DNA of 8,600 bases from HRBIN12 sp964447335. Its GTDB lineage: Bacteria; Actinomycetota; UBA4738; HRBIN12. Location: the NCBI GenBank assembly GCA_964447335.1, contig CAYUSA010000082.1, forward strand, positions 1 through 8,600, given 5' to 3'. Under the pieces are notes generated by a model. The model was not told the DNA's origin, ran no database searches, and saw only the letters and a list, made by a program, of their open reading frames with translations. Positions 5,487 through 8,600 of this stretch are shown piece by piece (positions within the stretch are counted from its first letter, which is position 1; each line of letters opens with the position of its first letter). The position numbers were made by a program, and so were the translations under genes.

Positions 5487-6632
5487 TCACGCCTCCACGC
5501 CGAGTCCCCGGCGCGGGGACTCCGTCTCGGTCTCCTGCAACGTGCGGAGAAGCTCGCGCTCCTGCTTCGACAGCCTCGACGGCACGTCCACGCGGACGGT
5601 GACGAGCAGGTCGCCGGTGCCGCCCTTGCGAGGCGCGCCCTTGCCCTTCAGTCGGAAGGTCTTGCCCGAGGGCGTGCCGGCGGGCACCTTCATCGTCACG
5701 GCGCCGTCGAGCGTCGGCACCTTGATGTTGGCCCCGAGCGCGGCCTCGGGGTACGTGATCGGAACCTCGATCGTGAGGTCGTTCCCCGTCCGGGAGAACA
5801 GCCGGTGCGGTCGCACGCGGACCCGCACGAACAGGTCGCCGGCCGGCGCGCCGCCGGGACCGGGTTCACCCCGACCGGAGAGCTTGATCCGGGCGCCGTC
5901 CTTCACCCCGGCGGGGATCTTGACCTGGAAGCTCCGCGTCCTGCGCTCGGCGCCGGTGCCGCGGCACGTCGGACACGCCTGCTCGACGGCGCGACCCGTG
6001 CCGTGGCACCGCGGGCACGGCTGCTCCATCTGGAACAAGCCCTGGTTGACGCTGATCTCGCCCGAGCCCCCGCACTGCGGGCACCTCACCGGACTCGTGC
6101 CGGGCGCGGCTCCGCTCCCCCCGCACGTCGAGCACGGGGCGGGGCCCTGGATCCGTACCGGGACGGTCGTCCCGGCCATCGAGTCCTCGAAGGGAACGGT
6201 CACGTCGGTCTCGAGGTCGGCTCCGCGCACCGACCTGGAGCGCCCCCGGCCACGCCGTCCGCCGCCGAAGAGCCCGCCGAACAGGTCGCCGAGGTCGCCC
6301 AGGTCGCCGAACCCGGCGTCCTCGAACCGAACCCGGCCGCCCTGGCCCGCAGCGCCCCCGGGGAAGCCGCCGGTCCCGAAGCCCGAGGCCGCCATGTCCC
6401 GAACCTGGTCGTAGCGCTTGCGCTTCTCCTCGTCGCCGACGACGTCATACGCCGCCGAGATCTCCTTGAACCGCTCCTCGGCCTGCGCGTTGCCCGGGTT
6501 CGCGTCCGGATGGAACTTCTGCGCCAGCTTCCGATAGGCCTTCTTGATCTCGGCGTGGGTCGCGTTCTTCGCGACGCCGAGCACCTGGTAGTAGTCCTTC
6601 TCGAACCACTCGCGCTTGACGTCGCCGTTCAT
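5487..6632 (-). CDS. dnaJ: Molecular chaperone DnaJ (Hsp40), zinc-finger type I
   Basis: J-domain co-chaperone of 381 residues that delivers substrates to DnaK and stimulates its ATPase. The J-domain spans about residues 13-77, starting DYYQVLGV, with the catalytic HPD at 41-43. A Gly/Phe-rich region follows (about 84-125, including GDLFGGLFGGG). Then come four complete zinc-binding repeats: CSTCGGSG (167-174), CPQCGGSG (184-191), CPRCHGTG (206-213) and CPTCRGTG (220-227). Next are the two beta-barrel substrate-binding domains (for example AGVKDGARIKLSGRGEPGPG at 241-260) and a C-terminal dimerisation segment. The leader before the J-domain (residues 1-12, ending REWFEK) resembles the DnaJ encoded with dnaK and hspR in actinobacteria. 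The ATG at 6632 has only a weak ribosome site, so it may depend on ribosomes arriving from grpE. hspR starts 22 bases downstream. Confidence 0.99.
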   Translation of the reverse strand: MNGDVKREWFEKDYYQVLGVAKNATHAEIKKAYRKLAQKFHPDANPGNAQAEERFKEISAAYDVVGDEEKRKRYDQVRDMAASGFGTGGFPGGAAGQGGRVRFEDAGFGDLGDLGDLFGGLFGGGRRGRGRSRSVRGADLETDVTVPFEDSMAGTTVPVRIQGPAPCSTCGGSGAAPGTSPVRCPQCGGSGEISVNQGLFQMEQPCPRCHGTGRAVEQACPTCRGTGAERRTRSFQVKIPAGVKDGARIKLSGRGEPGPGGAPAGDLFVRVRVRPHRLFSRTGNDLTIEVPITYPEAALGANIKVPTLDGAVTMKVPAGTPSGKTFRLKGKGAPRKGGTGDLLVTVRVDVPSRLSKQERELLRTLQETETESPRRGLGVEA

Positions 6633-6639
6633 CGGGCGC

Positions 6640-7254
6640 TCAGGGCCGCTCGACGCGCACGCTGGCCGGTCGGATCACGGAACCCTTCAGGCGGTAGCCC
6701 TGCCGGAACACCTCGGCCACGTGCGGCTCGCCCTCGCCGCCGCCCGTCTGCATGAGCGCCTCGTGCTCCTCGGGGTCGAAGGGCCTCCCCTCGGCCCCGA
6801 TGCGCTCGAGGCCCTCGGCCTTCATCGCGTCGACGAGCTTCGCGTACACGAGCTCGACGCCCTTGCGGAACTTCGCGAAGTCCGATGTCGGGTCCGCCGC
6901 CGCGAGCGCGAGGTCGAAGTCGTCCATGACCTCGAGCAGCCGGAGCACGACCGGTCGAGCCGCCATCTCGACGGCACGCGTCTGCTCCTTCAGCACCCGC
7001 TTGCGGTAGTTGTCGAACTCGGCCTGCAGGCGCTGGAGGTGGTCGCGGTACTCCTCGGCCTCCTTGCGCGCCTGGGCGAGCTCGTCCTCGACGTCGGCCA
7101 GCGTCTCCGGCGGGAGCTCGGGGCGGGGGTCCCCGGAGGAGGTGGTCTCCCCCTCCGGGGCCGAGCCCGCCTCGCGGAAACGCCGCTTGTCGACGATCCG
7201 GACCTTCGGCCGTCCCTGCGACTCGCGGTCCGTTCGCGGGTCCTTGTCGGTCAT
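6640..7254 (-). CDS. grpE: Nucleotide exchange factor GrpE
   Basis: Hsp70 co-chaperone of 204 residues that releases ADP from DnaK as a dimer, and in some bacteria acts as a thermosensor. Residues 1-50 are a charged, probably disordered N-terminus with VRIVDKRRF (18-26), a stretch I recall from actinobacterial GrpE proteins. Residues about 51-95 are the long dimerising helix (ELAQARKEAEEYRDHLQRLQ, then AEFDNYRKRV). The core has FRKGVELVYAKL (129-140). The beta-wing that contacts DnaK follows, with FDPEEHEAL (159-167) and GYRLKGSVIRPASVRV near the end. Length is normal for actinobacteria. The ATG start overlaps the stop of the Hsp20-like gene by 4 bases (ATGA) with AAGG upstream, so translation is probably coupled. 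dnaJ begins 7 bases after its stop. Confidence 0.98.
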   Translation of the reverse strand: MTDKDPRTDRESQGRPKVRIVDKRRFREAGSAPEGETTSSGDPRPELPPETLADVEDELAQARKEAEEYRDHLQRLQAEFDNYRKRVLKEQTRAVEMAARPVVLRLLEVMDDFDLALAAADPTSDFAKFRKGVELVYAKLVDAMKAEGLERIGAEGRPFDPEEHEALMQTGGGEGEPHVAEVFRQGYRLKGSVIRPASVRVERP

Positions 7255-7426
7255 GCCTCCGCCTTGATCTGGATCTTCTTCGGCTTGGCGTCCATCGACG
7301 TCCAGTTGCCCGCCGCCGTCGGGCGGGTCGGCTCGACCCCCGTGAACGTCCGGCCGAAGAGCCGGTTCAGCTCGTCCTGGATCGAGACGAGATCACGGAA
7401 CGGATCCCAGCGAACGATCGTGTCCC

Positions 7427-7430
<4 letters not shown>
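7251..7430 (-). CDS. Miniature Hsp20-like protein lacking the alpha-crystallin domain
   Basis: A 59-residue gene between dnaK and grpE, read by hand from a GTG start. Residues 1-30 (VRDTIVRWDPFRDLVSIQDE, then LNRLFGRTFTG) are the classic N-terminal arm of bacterial small heat-shock proteins. Residues 48-59 (AKPKKIQIKAEA) match their C-terminal tail, including an I-x-I motif (I53-Q54-I55), which in full-length proteins docks into the alpha-crystallin domain of a neighbouring subunit. The roughly 90-residue alpha-crystallin domain is absent: the sequence passes from a short Pro/Thr linker and NWTSMD straight to the tail. The reading frame is intact. The start has a perfect AAGGAGGT ribosome site and overlaps the dnaK stop (GTGA); the TGA stop overlaps the grpE start (ATGA). 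This strongly suggests it is translated. Function is inferred: it could modulate a full-length Hsp20 elsewhere, or be an in-frame deletion remnant kept for translational coupling. Confidence 0.85.

Positions 7431-8600
<1,170 letters not shown>

Overview
The window is GC-rich, and every gene I can support lies on the minus strand, so the biological reading order runs from position 8600 down to 1. Chaperone genes ending in a MerR-type HspR repressor, the extended GrpE and the long-headed DnaJ all point to an actinobacterium (Actinomycetota). The species cannot be named from this sequence; an uncultured lineage is plausible. Seven of the twelve visible starts are GTG, and packing is very tight: 4-bp stop/start overlaps recur and no gap between genes exceeds about 60 bases.

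Right part (8600 to about 5060): the heat-shock operon dnaK (5' end outside the window) - miniature hsp20-like gene - grpE - dnaJ - hspR. DnaK, GrpE and DnaJ form the Hsp70 folding cycle, and HspR is the expected autorepressor of the operon. The most unusual element is the 59-residue gene at 7251-7430, which I found by hand. It has the N-terminal arm of a small heat-shock protein and the C-terminal tail with the I-x-I docking motif, but no alpha-crystallin domain. It has a perfect Shine-Dalgarno sequence and overlaps both dnaK and grpE by 4 bases.

Middle part (about 5063 to 2844): a GNAT acetyltransferase coupled to hspR by a GTGA overlap, then two uncharacterised membrane-anchored proteins. 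Together with a third copy at 849-1535 these form a divergent paralogous family (shared motifs: V-M-x-G-x-W, F-N-x-x-F-x-V and a D-x-R-M motif followed by W/F-L).

Left part (2811 to 1): an envelope-stress-like membrane set made of a PspC-domain protein, a LiaF-like protein with a C-terminal beta-repeat (toast-rack-like) domain, a 64-residue membrane protein related to the LiaF membrane region, the third paralogue, and a LemA-family protein. The LemA protein continues at least 76 residues beyond the normal LemA end and runs off the window edge.

No clear terminator separates the parts, so a cytosolic protein-folding operon may read through into envelope-stress genes. Two internal sites (before the genes at 3665 and 2811) look like leaderless promoters and could let the membrane genes be expressed independently. 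No RNA genes, mobile elements or CRISPR arrays were seen, and the long plus-strand open frames look like antisense shadows.
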